From an uncultured Collinsella sp. (GTDB taxonomy: Bacteria; Actinomycetota; Coriobacteriia; Coriobacteriales; Coriobacteriaceae), in the NCBI GenBank assembly GCA_900540935.1, contig UQHW01000016.1:1-48392 (forward strand): a DNA stretch of 48,392 bases, given 5' to 3'. Below the pieces are notes generated by a model. That model had not been told where the DNA came from and made no database searches. It worked only from the letters and a program-made list of their open reading frames with translations. A program made the position numbers and the translations under genes. Each line of letters opens with the position of its first letter. The first letter of the stretch is position 1. Below, piece after piece: positions 7,749-17,026 of this stretch.

Positions 7749-9095
7749 CTACTCGAAGCTCAGCTGCTCCAGACGATCAAAGACCGTGTCGATACGGGTG
7801 AGGAAGTCCCACGGATCAAAGATCTCGTCGAGCTTTTCCTGGCTGACGGTGCAGCGCGGGTCAGCCTCGAGACGCTCCTTAAAGGTAGGGCCGGAGACAC
7901 AATCCTGTACCTCGTGCCAGGTTGCCATGGCGTTCTCCTGCACAATGGCGTACGCGTCCTCGCGGGTGATGCCCGTGTCGACGAGGGCGAGCAGCACCTT
8001 GGAGGAGAAGATGAGGCCGCGGGTCTTATTGAGGTTGGCCATCATGCGGGCAGGGTACAGCTGCAGGCCGTCGATAACGCGAATGAGGCACTGGAACATG
8101 TGGTCGAGCGCGATGAAGCTATCGGCCTGGGCGACGCGCTCGGCAGAGGAGTGCGAAATGTCACGCTCGTGCCACAGGGCGACGTTGTCGAAGGCAACCT
8201 GCGCGTTGGCCTTCACGACGCGCGACAGGCCGCAGACCTTCTCCATGGTGATGGGGTTGCGCTTGTGTGGCATGGCTGAGCTGCCCTTTTGGCCCTTACG
8301 GAACGGCTCCTCGGCCTCGAGCGTATCAGTCTTCTGCAGATTGCGAACCTCGGTAGCGATGCGCTCGCAGGTGGCCGCAGTGGTGGCAAGAACGCCGGCG
8401 AGATAGGCGTGATGGTCGCGGCTGATAACCTGCGTGGACAGCGGGTCGTGAACCAGGCCCAGGTGCTCGCAGACGTACTCCTCGACGAACGGCTCGATGG
8501 AGCTGTACGTGCCGACAGCGCCCGAGATAGCACCGAAGGCAACGTTCTTGCGGGCGTCCTCAAGACGATCCAGATCGCGCTTGAGCTCCCAGGCCCAAGA
8601 GCCAAACTTCATGCCAAAGGTCATCGGCTCGGCATGGATGCCATGAGTACGGCCGGCGCAGAGCGTGTTGCGCTCCTCGAAGGCACGACGCTTGCAAATC
8701 TCGCCGAGCTTCTTGACATCCTCGATGATCAGGTCGCAGGCCTGGGTGAGCTGGTAGCACAGGGCCGTGTCGCCCAGATCGGAGCTGGTCATGCCATAGT
8801 GAACCCAGCGGCTGGGCTTGGGGTCGCCCTCGGGAACATCGGCATCGATGTATTCCTTCATGTTGGTCAGAAAGGCAATGACGTCATGGCGCGTGACTTC
8901 CTCGATCTCATCGACCTTCGCCTTCTCAAAGTTGGCATGGTCGCGGATCCACTGGGCCTCGTCTTTGGAAATACCGATCTTGCCGAGCTCCGCCTGGGCC
9001 TCGCAGGCCAGAACCTCGATCTCCTGCCAAATGGCGTACTTGTTCTCGAGGGAGAAGATGTGTCCCATCTCCGGGCGGGTATAGCGATCGATCAT
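7749..9095 (-). CDS. purB: adenylosuccinate lyase
   Basis: 448 residues, normal length. Cleaves SAICAR to AICAR plus fumarate and adenylosuccinate to AMP plus fumarate, so it serves purine synthesis twice; active as a cytoplasmic homotetramer in this superfamily. The fumarase/lyase signature GSSAMPHKRNP is intact, as are MTSSDLGDTA and RTHGIHAEP. The ATG at 9095 is preferred because AGGAG lies five bases upstream and the protein then begins MIDRYTRPEM, as in the family; the longer frame to 9137 has no support. It stands alone between the tRNA-Gly repeat region and a hairpin at 7685-7722. Confidence 0.96.
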   Translation of the reverse strand: MIDRYTRPEMGHIFSLENKYAIWQEIEVLACEAQAELGKIGISKDEAQWIRDHANFEKAKVDEIEEVTRHDVIAFLTNMKEYIDADVPEGDPKPSRWVHYGMTSSDLGDTALCYQLTQACDLIIEDVKKLGEICKRRAFEERNTLCAGRTHGIHAEPMTFGMKFGSWAWELKRDLDRLEDARKNVAFGAISGAVGTYSSIEPFVEEYVCEHLGLVHDPLSTQVISRDHHAYLAGVLATTAATCERIATEVRNLQKTDTLEAEEPFRKGQKGSSAMPHKRNPITMEKVCGLSRVVKANAQVAFDNVALWHERDISHSSAERVAQADSFIALDHMFQCLIRVIDGLQLYPARMMANLNKTRGLIFSSKVLLALVDTGITREDAYAIVQENAMATWHEVQDCVSGPTFKERLEADPRCTVSQEKLDEIFDPWDFLTRIDTVFDRLEQLSFE

Positions 9096-9197
9096 AGCGG
9101 CTCCTTTTTGGTTATTGGCACGTTGGTCGTAACCCAACCATTGTACCGTGCGCAGGTGCGAGTATGGGCAGCAGGCATTAACCTAACATTTTGGAAT

Positions 9198-9249
9198 TGG
9201 AGCGAGCATGGGGACGTCCGCGCATTTGCTTCGCAAATACGCACCGGCT
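9198..9249. repeat. tRNA-Gly tail-derived repeat, copy A
   Basis: 52 bases aligned to 9329-9380 with a few differences. It begins with a degenerate version of the complement of the tRNA-Gly 3' end (TGGAGCGAGCATGGGGAC) and continues into a small palindrome ATTTGCTTCGCAAAT and GCACCGGCT. It lies between the purB start and tRNA-Gly. Confidence 0.75.
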
Positions 9250-9328
9250 GCGGTCGACCTCCTCGGATTCACGGAGACGATGGGGAAGACTTTGTTGAAT
9301 TGGCCGTCCCGAGGTCTTCTGTGCTCCA

Positions 9329-9380
9329 TGGAGCGGGCAACGGGACGTCCGCGTATTTGCTTCGCAAATCCGCACCGGCT
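9329..9380. repeat. tRNA-Gly tail-derived repeat, copy B
   Basis: Its first 18 bases are identical to the end of tRNA-Gly as written on the plus strand (9521-9538), then it continues into ATTTGCTTCGCAAAT. Next to it, 9381-9470 holds another hairpin (CAAACGCTTCGCGTTTG) and a T-arm-like GGGTTCGAGCCCC, which resembles the spacer found between the two tRNA-Lys tail copies (491-601). Confidence 0.8.
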
Positions 9381-9476
9381 TCAGACGCCTGTCGGCGCCT
9401 TCGCCTGCTCGCTACAAACGCTTCGCGTTTGCTTAACGCTCGCACCCTGGCGGGTTCGAGCCCCGGCGCTTGGTAG

Positions 9477-9509
9477 TAAAAAGCACGGCAACGTAACGCT
9501 GCCGTGCTT
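9477..9509 (-). terminator. terminator of tRNA-Gly
   Basis: Hairpin AAGCACGGCA/TGCCGTGCTT with a nine-base loop and a TTTTTA tail on the minus strand, 11 bases after the encoded CCA of tRNA-Gly. Confidence 0.85.
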
Positions 9510-9520
9510 GTGCTTTTTGC

Positions 9521-9595
9521 TGGAGCGGGCAACGGGACTCGAACCCGCGAGTGTCAGCTTGGGAAGCTGATGCCTTACCACTTGGCGATGCCCGC
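9521..9595 (-). tRNA. tRNA-Gly (anticodon CCC)
   Basis: Cloverleaf on the minus strand: acceptor GCGGGCA/TGCCCGC, anticodon stem TCAGC/GCTGA with loop TTCCCAA, T-loop TTCGAGT, discriminator T and encoded CCA (9521-9523). It reads GGG codons. It has its own promoter and terminator. Its 3' end is found twice more downstream (9198 and 9329). Confidence 0.96.
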
Positions 9596-9608
9596 ATATG
9601 TGGGGGAT

Positions 9609-9638
9609 AGTATAACGCCGTTGTCTTGTTCGATACAA
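9609..9638 (-). promoter_or_regulatory. promoter of tRNA-Gly
   Basis: TTGTAT, 18 bases, TATACT on the minus strand, ending 13 bases before the tRNA 5' end. Confidence 0.6.
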
Positions 9639-9892
9639 GGGTGTCGATGCTTGTTTTAGCTGTGGAGAATCGTTTGAAAACCGCGCCAATTGTGGAGATG
9701 AGGACCTTTGTCTTTCTTTTCTTACCATCTTCTACCTGCACTTTTATCTGATTGTTGTATTTGAGCTCGATTTGTCAGAAATCGGGCAAGCTTTTGGTCA
9801 GGCTCCGGTACTTACCCGCATGAACCTCGGGGGTAGCCTCATCCTACGCGTCGCAACCTCCCCATGCGGCGCACGAGGGATAAGGAGCAGCC

Positions 9893-12800
9893 ATGTCCAA
9901 CGCACCCACGCACTCTGTCCACAGCGCAATCGCAACAGGTCCGCTGCTCCTGCTCCTCTTCCTGCTTTTCGGCTGCCTGGCACCGGGAGCCGCATTTGCC
10001 GTTGATGGCTACGACCAGCTCGGCTTCCGCACTATTAGCGATGATTGTGGGCCCTTCTTTATCGGCAAGTATGAAGCTCAAGACGCCTCGATTGCCTACT
10101 GCATGAACCAGGAGCGCCCCGGCCCCACCAAGCCGGGCGGCCCATGGCTCAACTTTGATCAAGGCTGGGTGTGGCTCGACGACGAGTTCGCGGCAATCGT
10201 TTGTCACGGATATCCTACCGCCACGTCGTTTGGCGGTTACCATCTTTCACCCGATCGCGCCCGCGCCGCCACCCAGCTTGCCGTATGGATGCTCAACGGC
10301 ACTACCCATGTCGACGGCACCTACTCCTACACGACCGCTCAGGGTAAAACCAAGAGCGGACACTTTACCTCCGACAATGAAGTCGTGGCGGCTGCGCGGT
10401 GGCTCCACGACAGCGCAAAATCAGGAAGCATCAAAGCCGCTCCGCACCGCGCGCGACGCTATCTAGGGGCCGTATCGGGCGGCAGCAAACGTCAAGACAT
10501 GCTCTATGTACTGCCGGCGGTGTCTGTTTCCTTCCAAAAGCAGTCTGCTAACACCGTTATTACCAGCGGAAACAATACCTATCAGTTTACCGGGGCAACA
10601 TTCGATATTTTTGAGAGCGCCAGCGGCGCGCGTGTCGGCACCATCAAGATGGACAGCAACGGTCGAGCGCAAGCAACACTTCTGCCCAACACGGCATACT
10701 ACCTAGTTGAAACGAAGGCGCCGGCCGGCTATGTCCCCCGTCGCGATCGCATCGCCTTTACCACGGGGAATGACGGTGGAAAGGTCGCCATTGATGAACA
10801 GCCCGGCACCATCAATCTGCGTATCGTAAAACTCGATGCCGCGACGAATGCCGGCCCCCAGGCGGGATCTTCACTCGCAGGAGCAGAGTTCACGTGTGTG
10901 TCGCAATCAACCCCTGGATGGGCGCAAATTCTCACGACTGACGAAAGCGGTCGGGCTACCCTCGTCGATGTCCCCTTAGGAACCTTTACCATCTACGAAT
11001 CAAAAGCCCCCGAGGGCTACCTGCCATCCAACGACAGCTGGACCTATACCGTTGGAGCCGACCAGCTCGGCGATTCAGGCGTAGTCGAGATCGAATCTCG
11101 CATTTCCGATATCCCCATTGCGTTTGACCTTGAGATTTCCAAATTCAAGGATTACGGCAATAGCGACCAATCCGGCCTGGAGCAGCCGGCGGGTGGTGTT
11201 GTCTTTGAAGTTGTCAGCAACAGCTCTCAGCAGGTTGTTGGCACATTGACCACAAACATCTATGGCTTTGCCTCCACCAAAGATCAGCCCGAAGCATGGT
11301 TCGGCACAGGCAAGCGACCCGCCGGTGTCCACGGAGCCGTCCCATACGACCGTGCCGGCTACACGATTCGCGAGGTTCCGGAAACCGTCCCCGAGGGTTT
11401 TAAACGTGCAGGGGAATGGACCGTCGGGGCCAATCAGATTTCCAACGGCGCCGAGCTTCAATATATCGTGGACAACCACGCTCTGTCGACGCATCTCCAG
11501 ATTGTAAAACGCGATGCCCAAACAGGCGCTTCTGTTCCACTAGCCGGATTCACCTTCCAACTCCTCGACAGCAATCACGAACCTGTCTCACAAACTTGCT
11601 GGTATCCAGCACATAACGTAATGGACACCTTTACGACTGACGCGACCGGGACCGTTACACTGCCAGAATCGCTCGTGCCGGGCACCTATTATGTACGCGA
11701 AGCCTCGGCCAAAGAGCCCTATCTTGTCGGCGAAGAGATCGAGGTAAACATACCCGCCGACATGAACCTAACGCCCGTTGTAATCGCCTCGTATTATGAC
11801 CACGCCGCGACCGGAAACATCAGGATCGTTAAAACCGATGCCGTAGACGGCAGCAGCCTCGCGGGCGCCGTCTTTGAGATCCGTGCCTCGGGTGATATCG
11901 TGCGCCCCGACGGTAGCATTGCCGCGCTCGACGGTGAGACTGTCGCTGCCGTCACGACGGATGAAACTGGAGAAGCACGCGCGGACGACCTCCCGCTGGG
12001 ATCTGGCACCGCACGCTACGAGGTTGTCGAGACTCAAGCGCCGGCAGGTTTCTTACTCGATCGGACATCCCATATTGTCGACCTTACTTATGCCGACCAG
12101 AAAACACCCGTTGTAGAAGCACGGCTTAACGTATCCGACGATTACACCAAGGTAGATATCTCCAAGGTCGATGCAAGCGGCGAGCAGGAAGTGGAAGGCG
12201 CACAGCTCACCTTATATGGTCCCGATAAAACCGAAATAGACTCCTGGACCTCATCCGACAAGCCACACCGCGTCGAACATCTTGCACCCGGCACCTACTC
12301 GTTGCGCGAAATGATGTCTCCGCGGACCTATGACCTTGCCGAGGAGATAACGTTTGAAATAAAGGATACGGGAGAAGTCCAATCCGTCGCGATGAAGGAT
12401 GCGCCCATCGAAATCAAGGGGCAGGTCGACAAGCGTCAGGAACTTGTCCAACCTATCGAAAAGGGCCTGTTGGCTAACGGCGATGGTAAAAACCGCGCCA
12501 CGACGCAAACCAATAGTGATGGGCTTTTCTCCTATACCATCGATGCTCGAAACGATTCCGCTACTTGGGTTGATGAGTTTACGATTACCGATGATCTTGA
12601 GTGCGCCAAAGACGGCACGGCGAGATTCATCTCAATCGAAACCCCCGTCGCCATCGGCGACCTCAACGGTCTGTGCAACGTGTGGTATCGCACGACGCCG
12701 TTGGACTCGACAGACGTCGATGAACCGGCGAACGCGACACTTGACGATGGACACGAAAATCCTTGGCTTGAGTCCGACGAAGTAAAAGAGAGCCTTGGTG

Positions 12801-13324
12801 AGGACTGTCGCCTCGTCGATTACGACGGCTGGCGCCTCTGGAAGGCGGATGTCTCGACCACGGAATCCACCACACTCGAGGCGGAAGAGCTCGACCTTAC
12901 ACCCAATACCGTCGTAACGGGCATTCGAATTGAATACGGTGCGGTAGCCGCCGACTTTACGACTCGAAGCGATGCGGATTCTTGGACCCGCGATGATCTC
13001 AAAGATGAGCACGACGACCTTGACGATGCCAAAGCAATCCTTGGCACAGACGCTCGGGGCGCAATCGTGCACATGCAGGCGACGTCGGCTTATACGCCCC
13101 AAACCGCACTCACCAACAGCGCACGCGTCGATCTTTGCCGCAACGGCGGCGGCGATAAACTTGAGTCACATGACGAGGACCGTGTCATTCAACGCTGTAC
13201 CCTACTGCAGGACCTACCGGCAACAGGATCAGTTCCCATCGCCGCTTGCATCACCGCGCTCCTGACCTCGGGTGCCGCAGCCCTATGGTTCGCTCGCCTT
13301 AGGTCGACCCCAAAGAAGCGCTAG
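9893..13324 (+). CDS. LPXTG wall-anchored adhesin: thioester domain plus SpaA/CnaB repeats
   Basis: 1143 residues. Signal peptide 1-36 (cleavage likely after AFA). Residues about 37-205 look like a thioester domain: Cys70 in IAYCMN and Gln128 in AATQLAVW match the paired motifs whose side chains form an internal thioester able to bond covalently to host surfaces. Six SpaA/CnaB-type domains follow, each with a strand Lys and a late Glu that could form an isopeptide bond: roughly Lys216/Glu273, Lys313/Glu369, Lys417/Glu494, Lys539/Glu603, Lys647/Glu713, Lys758/Glu806. A further non-repeat domain covers 840-1100. The end is a sorting signal: LPATG at 1108-1112, a hydrophobic helix and a basic tail. 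AAGGAG precedes the ATG. No sortase gene is nearby, so housekeeping sortase must anchor it. A role in adhesion is inferred. Confidence 0.9.
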   Translation: MSNAPTHSVHSAIATGPLLLLLFLLFGCLAPGAAFAVDGYDQLGFRTISDDCGPFFIGKYEAQDASIAYCMNQERPGPTKPGGPWLNFDQGWVWLDDEFAAIVCHGYPTATSFGGYHLSPDRARAATQLAVWMLNGTTHVDGTYSYTTAQGKTKSGHFTSDNEVVAAARWLHDSAKSGSIKAAPHRARRYLGAVSGGSKRQDMLYVLPAVSVSFQKQSANTVITSGNNTYQFTGATFDIFESASGARVGTIKMDSNGRAQATLLPNTAYYLVETKAPAGYVPRRDRIAFTTGNDGGKVAIDEQPGTINLRIVKLDAATNAGPQAGSSLAGAEFTCVSQSTPGWAQILTTDESGRATLVDVPLGTFTIYESKAPEGYLPSNDSWTYTVGADQLGDSGVVEIESRISDIPIAFDLEISKFKDYGNSDQSGLEQPAGGVVFEVVSNSSQQVVGTLTTNIYGFASTKDQPEAWFGTGKRPAGVHGAVPYDRAGYTIREVPETVPEGFKRAGEWTVGANQISNGAELQYIVDNHALSTHLQIVKRDAQTGASVPLAGFTFQLLDSNHEPVSQTCWYPAHNVMDTFTTDATGTVTLPESLVPGTYYVREASAKEPYLVGEEIEVNIPADMNLTPVVIASYYDHAATGNIRIVKTDAVDGSSLAGAVFEIRASGDIVRPDGSIAALDGETVAAVTTDETGEARADDLPLGSGTARYEVVETQAPAGFLLDRTSHIVDLTYADQKTPVVEARLNVSDDYTKVDISKVDASGEQEVEGAQLTLYGPDKTEIDSWTSSDKPHRVEHLAPGTYSLREMMSPRTYDLAEEITFEIKDTGEVQSVAMKDAPIEIKGQVDKRQELVQPIEKGLLANGDGKNRATTQTNSDGLFSYTIDARNDSATWVDEFTITDDLECAKDGTARFISIETPVAIGDLNGLCNVWYRTTPLDSTDVDEPANATLDDGHENPWLESDEVKESLGEDCRLVDYDGWRLWKADVSTTESTTLEAEELDLTPNTVVTGIRIEYGAVAADFTTRSDADSWTRDDLKDEHDDLDDAKAILGTDARGAIVHMQATSAYTPQTALTNSARVDLCRNGGGDKLESHDEDRVIQRCTLLQDLPATGSVPIAACITALLTSGAAALWFARLRSTPKKR

Positions 13325-13333
13325 CGCGATGAA

Positions 13334-13369
13334 AAAGCGGGCGAGCCAGTCCCCTGGCTCGCCCGCTTT
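13334..13369. terminator. bidirectional terminator
   Basis: A 16-bp perfect stem (AAAGCGGGCGAGCCAG and its complement) with a TCCC loop, with T on one side and A on the other, lying between the stop codons of the convergent adhesin gene and the gene at 13391-13609. It can serve both. Confidence 0.9.
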
Positions 13370-13390
13370 CAATCATGTAAATCGCCGTAT

Positions 13391-13609
13391 CTACTCTGCA
13401 GACGAAGATCCACCATCAACGATTGCCTGCTCGGACTCAGGAATCCCATCGGCACCCGTACTCTGTTCTTGCTCCACCTCTTCGCTGATTGCGGAGGCGG
13501 GGGTCGAGCCCTTTGCACCCACGATGTAGGCAGCCCCAAATCCTAACGCAATGGCAATCAAGGTCAAAATCACGTAGACAGGCCAATGGCGCTTAATATA
13601 CGAAAACAC
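13391..13609 (-). CDS. small single-pass membrane protein
   Basis: 72 residues: a short basic start (MFSYIKRHWP), one hydrophobic helix (about 11-31), then an acidic, Ser/Glu-rich tail of about 40 residues, presumably outside the membrane. No family recognised. It starts at a GTG five bases after AAGGAG and 21 bases after the stop of the M28-like gene, so the two are one operon. A partner of the upstream membrane protein is possible. Confidence 0.7.
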   Translation of the reverse strand: MFSYIKRHWPVYVILTLIAIALGFGAAYIVGAKGSTPASAISEEVEQEQSTGADGIPESEQAIVDGGSSSAE

Positions 13610-13630
13610 GTTGACTCCTTAGAGCTCCGT

Positions 13631-16600
13631 CTACGAACGGCGGATAACCTCGGTCACGACCTCGGATACCGTGGCAATGTTCGTCGGGTTGACATTGTGG
13701 GGCAGGTCGTCCTCGGTACGAGCGCAAGCCAGACGCGTGCCGTCCACGCCGGCGATGGTGAGGGCTCGGCGGCTCGCCTCGAGCGCGGCATAGGCATCGG
13801 TCTTGGCATAGGGCATCTCGAGCGCGCCACAATCGACATGGAACGACTTGCACACCTTGCTGACCAGGTTCATGATGCGGCGATCGCCCTTGAGCAGCTG
13901 CTGTTCGCCCTCGACCGTCACCACCGAAAGCCTACCGGCGCCGACGGATTCAAGATTGATGAAGAATACGCCGCGGAGCTTATCGCGATGCGAAGCCAAG
14001 AAGGCCTTCATGCCGGCGCCATCACAATCCGAGGCGCCCGTTGCCACAAACCAGATATCGTGACCGAGCAGCTCATCATCGCCCATAGAGGCGACAGCCG
14101 AGAGCATATCTTCGGAAGAAGCGCCATCGGAAGACGTAGCGCCGCCCTTCCAGCCATCGTTATCGTCCTCGAAGTTATCCCACGAACCGATACCGCGACC
14201 GGACTTCTTGGCATCGTAATCGTCTTCGACGCCCAGCCAATCACTCATGCTGTCCTGCTCGTTTTTCCTTTTACGACCGAACAGGCCACCCAGGCCGCGT
14301 TTGCGAGACTTGGGTGCCGCCGGGGCGGGAGCCGAAATGGTCTCGATCGGCTGCGCGCCCGACGCAACGGGCATAGAAGGCGCAACGGGTGCCGATGTGG
14401 GTTCGGGACCCTGGACAGTAGCAAAGGGGTCGTTGACCTGGGCAGAGGGATCGGGAAGGTCGAACAGCGACGTGCGAGACGCAACGTTTGCCTGCTTCAT
14501 AGACGACAGCGACGGATCGGGGACCGAAGCCAGCGGAGACGAGGAAGGTGCAGGCGACGGTGCCGACGCCGGATCGGGAACATTCATCTGCGGACGCGGC
14601 GATGCCTGGGAGGAAATCTGGGCCATAAGGGAATCGACCGTTTCGTCCTGGGTGGGAGCGACATTGGCAACCGTGGCACCGGAACCACTCGGGGTCGGCA
14701 TGGTGAAAATCTGCGTGGAGTAAGGCCTCGACTCATCCGTCTCGGGAGTCTCGGAAACCGCAGGCACTTCCTCCTGCTCGACCTCGGTCGAATCACCTTG
14801 ATCGGCTGCCGCGTATTGCTCTTCGTCAAAGTTGGCCTCGACGGACTCGTCCTCGGCGGCATCTTGGATTTCGGCAGCATCAATGGGCTCGTCATCGTCT
14901 GCCGCGTCGCCCTGCTCATCGGAAACAGGAAGGGGCTCGGCAATTGCGGTGCCTTGCTTTTCAAACGTTATCGTGGAATCGAACTGCGCGGCATCAAACG
15001 ACATGGTGCTATCGACGTGCTGCTGAGCCTCGAAAGACGTTGTTGCCTCAACAACATCCGCTGACGTCGGTTGCTGGGACTCAAAGGACGTCGTAGCTTC
15101 GGCAGCGTCGACGGGCCCGGACTGCATAGCCTCGTTCTGCTCGAACTCTTGCGCCGCGCGCTCACGTGCCGCCTCGGCTGCCTGCTGCTGAGCGATAGCC
15201 TCCTGCTCGGCAGCCTCGCGTGCGGCAGCGCGCTTCTCCTCGAAATCGTCGACAAATTTCCTGCCCTTTGCAAGCGCACCCTTAAAGAAGTTGGAAGCGC
15301 TGGCGCCAATCGACGAGAACGCGGATGCAATGTCGGCATGGGGCGTTGCCGCAGGAATCTCGGCCGAGAAATCAGTATCGCTCTCGTAAGACACGCGCCT
15401 CGGCTGTTCAACGTAATCGTCGTCAGACTCGTCCGCAACGTCTTGTGCCGGCGCGGCGGGAGCCAAAATGTCCAGTCCTGCCGCGGGATCGATCGCGGAC
15501 ACCGCCTCGGGCTCGGCAACGGCAGCGGCAACCGCGGCAGACTCATCATCCACGGTGACAGCGGGCGCAGGTGCAGCCACGACGGGGGCAGGCTCGGGCT
15601 CAAACGTCGGCTCCTCGCCCTCCTCGTAATCGAGCGTGCAGGACTCGGGAAGCATTCCGAGCGCACGGATGGCATCCGAACCAAAGCGGATGTTGCCGGC
15701 GGCATTGCGATAGAGCTTGGGCTCGGGCTCGGCCGCGGCAGGCTCCTCCACCGGCTCGGCAGCGGAAACCTCGTCATTGAACTCTTCGGCCTGGACAGCC
15801 TGATTCTGATCCTCGGGCACGATGGCGCCAATCAGCGTCTCGTCGGCAGACGCACCCTCAAAGCCCTCGATCTGCTCGTCGAAAGCCTCACCCTGTTCGG
15901 GCTCGGTCTGAGCGCCAGGAGCAATCGGCTGACCGAACTCGTCCTCGGCGTAGGTAGGCTCTTCATACTCGATGGTGTTACCGTAGTCGTTTTGCTGCTG
16001 GGCCGCGGCATACTCCGCCGCTGCGCGCGCCATTTCCTCGGCACGACGTTTCTGCTCCCCAAAATAGGTATCGAACGGAATGTCGTCGGGGAACTCGTTT
16101 TCGCCCTGATAGGGGGCAACGTTGTCCATGACACCGAGCATAGCGGCAACAGAGGACTTGTTGCACACCGCGCCAGACGTATAGGGAAGAATATGGCGGT
16201 TAGAGATGATGTTTGCCGCGTTGGCAAGCGCAACGAGGGAAGCGAGGATCGCGACAATCCACAGCAGAACCTTGAGCGCGCCGGGGAGCGGCAGGATACG
16301 CAGGATGGCAACGGCAGCGGGGGCAACCGTGGCAACGGGCAACAGCTTGGCGATGAGCGCACGATACGAGGCATAAGGCTCGCGGGCGAGCAGCTCAGCA
16401 CGGGGAGAGTCGTAGTGTGCGACAACGACCACCGGGCGGTTGCGCGGAGATGCGAGCGGGCCCGAGGCCTTGTGGTAGGCGATGACATTTTGGCTCACGC
16501 CCGTCTTGCCCAGGCGCGAAACCACGGGGCGGCCCGTGCGCTCGAGCACGTAAAGAACGGCACCGACAATGGCCAGCAAGGTGCCGACCAAGCCGATACC

Positions 16601-16828
16601 GCCGCCGATACCCATCAGCAGGGCGCCGGCAAACGCAAGAATACCGGTAACGGCAAATGCCAATCTACTGGGCGCCGGGGCATTGAACTCCTGAACCTCG
16701 GGATCAAAGCCGTGGTTGCGGAAGATCTGAGCGATATCCTCGGCAGCCAAGCGCTCTTCTTCGCTGCATGCCGGCGTAATGCCGGTGTTCTGCAGCAGGT
16801 GGTTAATATAGTTCTGGGTGTTCGCCAT
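13631..16828 (-). CDS. membrane protein with split, degenerate M28 peptidase fold and very long disordered insert
   Basis: 1065 residues. The ATG at 16828 (GGAG seven bases upstream) starts MANTQNYINHLL. Two pairs of membrane helices occur at about 55-96 and 160-208. The first half of an M28 fold surrounds them: VVVVAHYDSPRAE (His138, Asp140) and SGAVCNKSSVAAMLGVMD (about 218-235). The second half returns at 915-1065 with HDIWFVATGASD, FFINLESVGAG and DDLPHN. Between lie about 665 Ala/Glu/Pro/Asp-rich residues, probably disordered, with a short basic AEQEAIAQQQAAEAARERA coiled-coil-like part and repeats of the type TTSFE/STITFE. Active-site positions are altered: the bridging Asp is Cys222, the Glu-Glu pair is Ser933-Asp934, and the next Asp ligand is Glu960; His1044 remains. 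It is therefore probably not an active peptidase. Role unknown. Confidence 0.8.
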   Translation of the reverse strand: MANTQNYINHLLQNTGITPACSEEERLAAEDIAQIFRNHGFDPEVQEFNAPAPSRLAFAVTGILAFAGALLMGIGGGIGLVGTLLAIVGAVLYVLERTGRPVVSRLGKTGVSQNVIAYHKASGPLASPRNRPVVVVAHYDSPRAELLAREPYASYRALIAKLLPVATVAPAAVAILRILPLPGALKVLLWIVAILASLVALANAANIISNRHILPYTSGAVCNKSSVAAMLGVMDNVAPYQGENEFPDDIPFDTYFGEQKRRAEEMARAAAEYAAAQQQNDYGNTIEYEEPTYAEDEFGQPIAPGAQTEPEQGEAFDEQIEGFEGASADETLIGAIVPEDQNQAVQAEEFNDEVSAAEPVEEPAAAEPEPKLYRNAAGNIRFGSDAIRALGMLPESCTLDYEEGEEPTFEPEPAPVVAAPAPAVTVDDESAAVAAAVAEPEAVSAIDPAAGLDILAPAAPAQDVADESDDDYVEQPRRVSYESDTDFSAEIPAATPHADIASAFSSIGASASNFFKGALAKGRKFVDDFEEKRAAAREAAEQEAIAQQQAAEAARERAAQEFEQNEAMQSGPVDAAEATTSFESQQPTSADVVEATTSFEAQQHVDSTMSFDAAQFDSTITFEKQGTAIAEPLPVSDEQGDAADDDEPIDAAEIQDAAEDESVEANFDEEQYAAADQGDSTEVEQEEVPAVSETPETDESRPYSTQIFTMPTPSGSGATVANVAPTQDETVDSLMAQISSQASPRPQMNVPDPASAPSPAPSSSPLASVPDPSLSSMKQANVASRTSLFDLPDPSAQVNDPFATVQGPEPTSAPVAPSMPVASGAQPIETISAPAPAAPKSRKRGLGGLFGRKRKNEQDSMSDWLGVEDDYDAKKSGRGIGSWDNFEDDNDGWKGGATSSDGASSEDMLSAVASMGDDELLGHDIWFVATGASDCDGAGMKAFLASHRDKLRGVFFINLESVGAGRLSVVTVEGEQQLLKGDRRIMNLVSKVCKSFHVDCGALEMPYAKTDAYAALEASRRALTIAGVDGTRLACARTEDDLPHNVNPTNIATVSEVVTEVIRRS

Positions 16829-17026
16829 GTGCGCTCCACATCCATAATCCGACAAATAGGCCCAATGCATGCACATTAGAACCGTATATAGTCGAAAGTA
16901 TACCCCGAGCGAGCGCAAACGACCGAATTCGGGCCATCTTAACGCCCCGAGCGGACAAGGATATAGCCTAATCTCCATATCGGACTAAAATCATGGCAGC
17001 AAACCACCTTCTCATGCGAGGACTCT

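Noticed and set aside
15071..16879. 602-codon plus-strand frame opposite the M28-like gene
   Set aside because: Arg/Gly/Leu-rich translation typical of antisense frames; the minus-strand gene has membrane helices, M28 segments and a ribosome-binding site.
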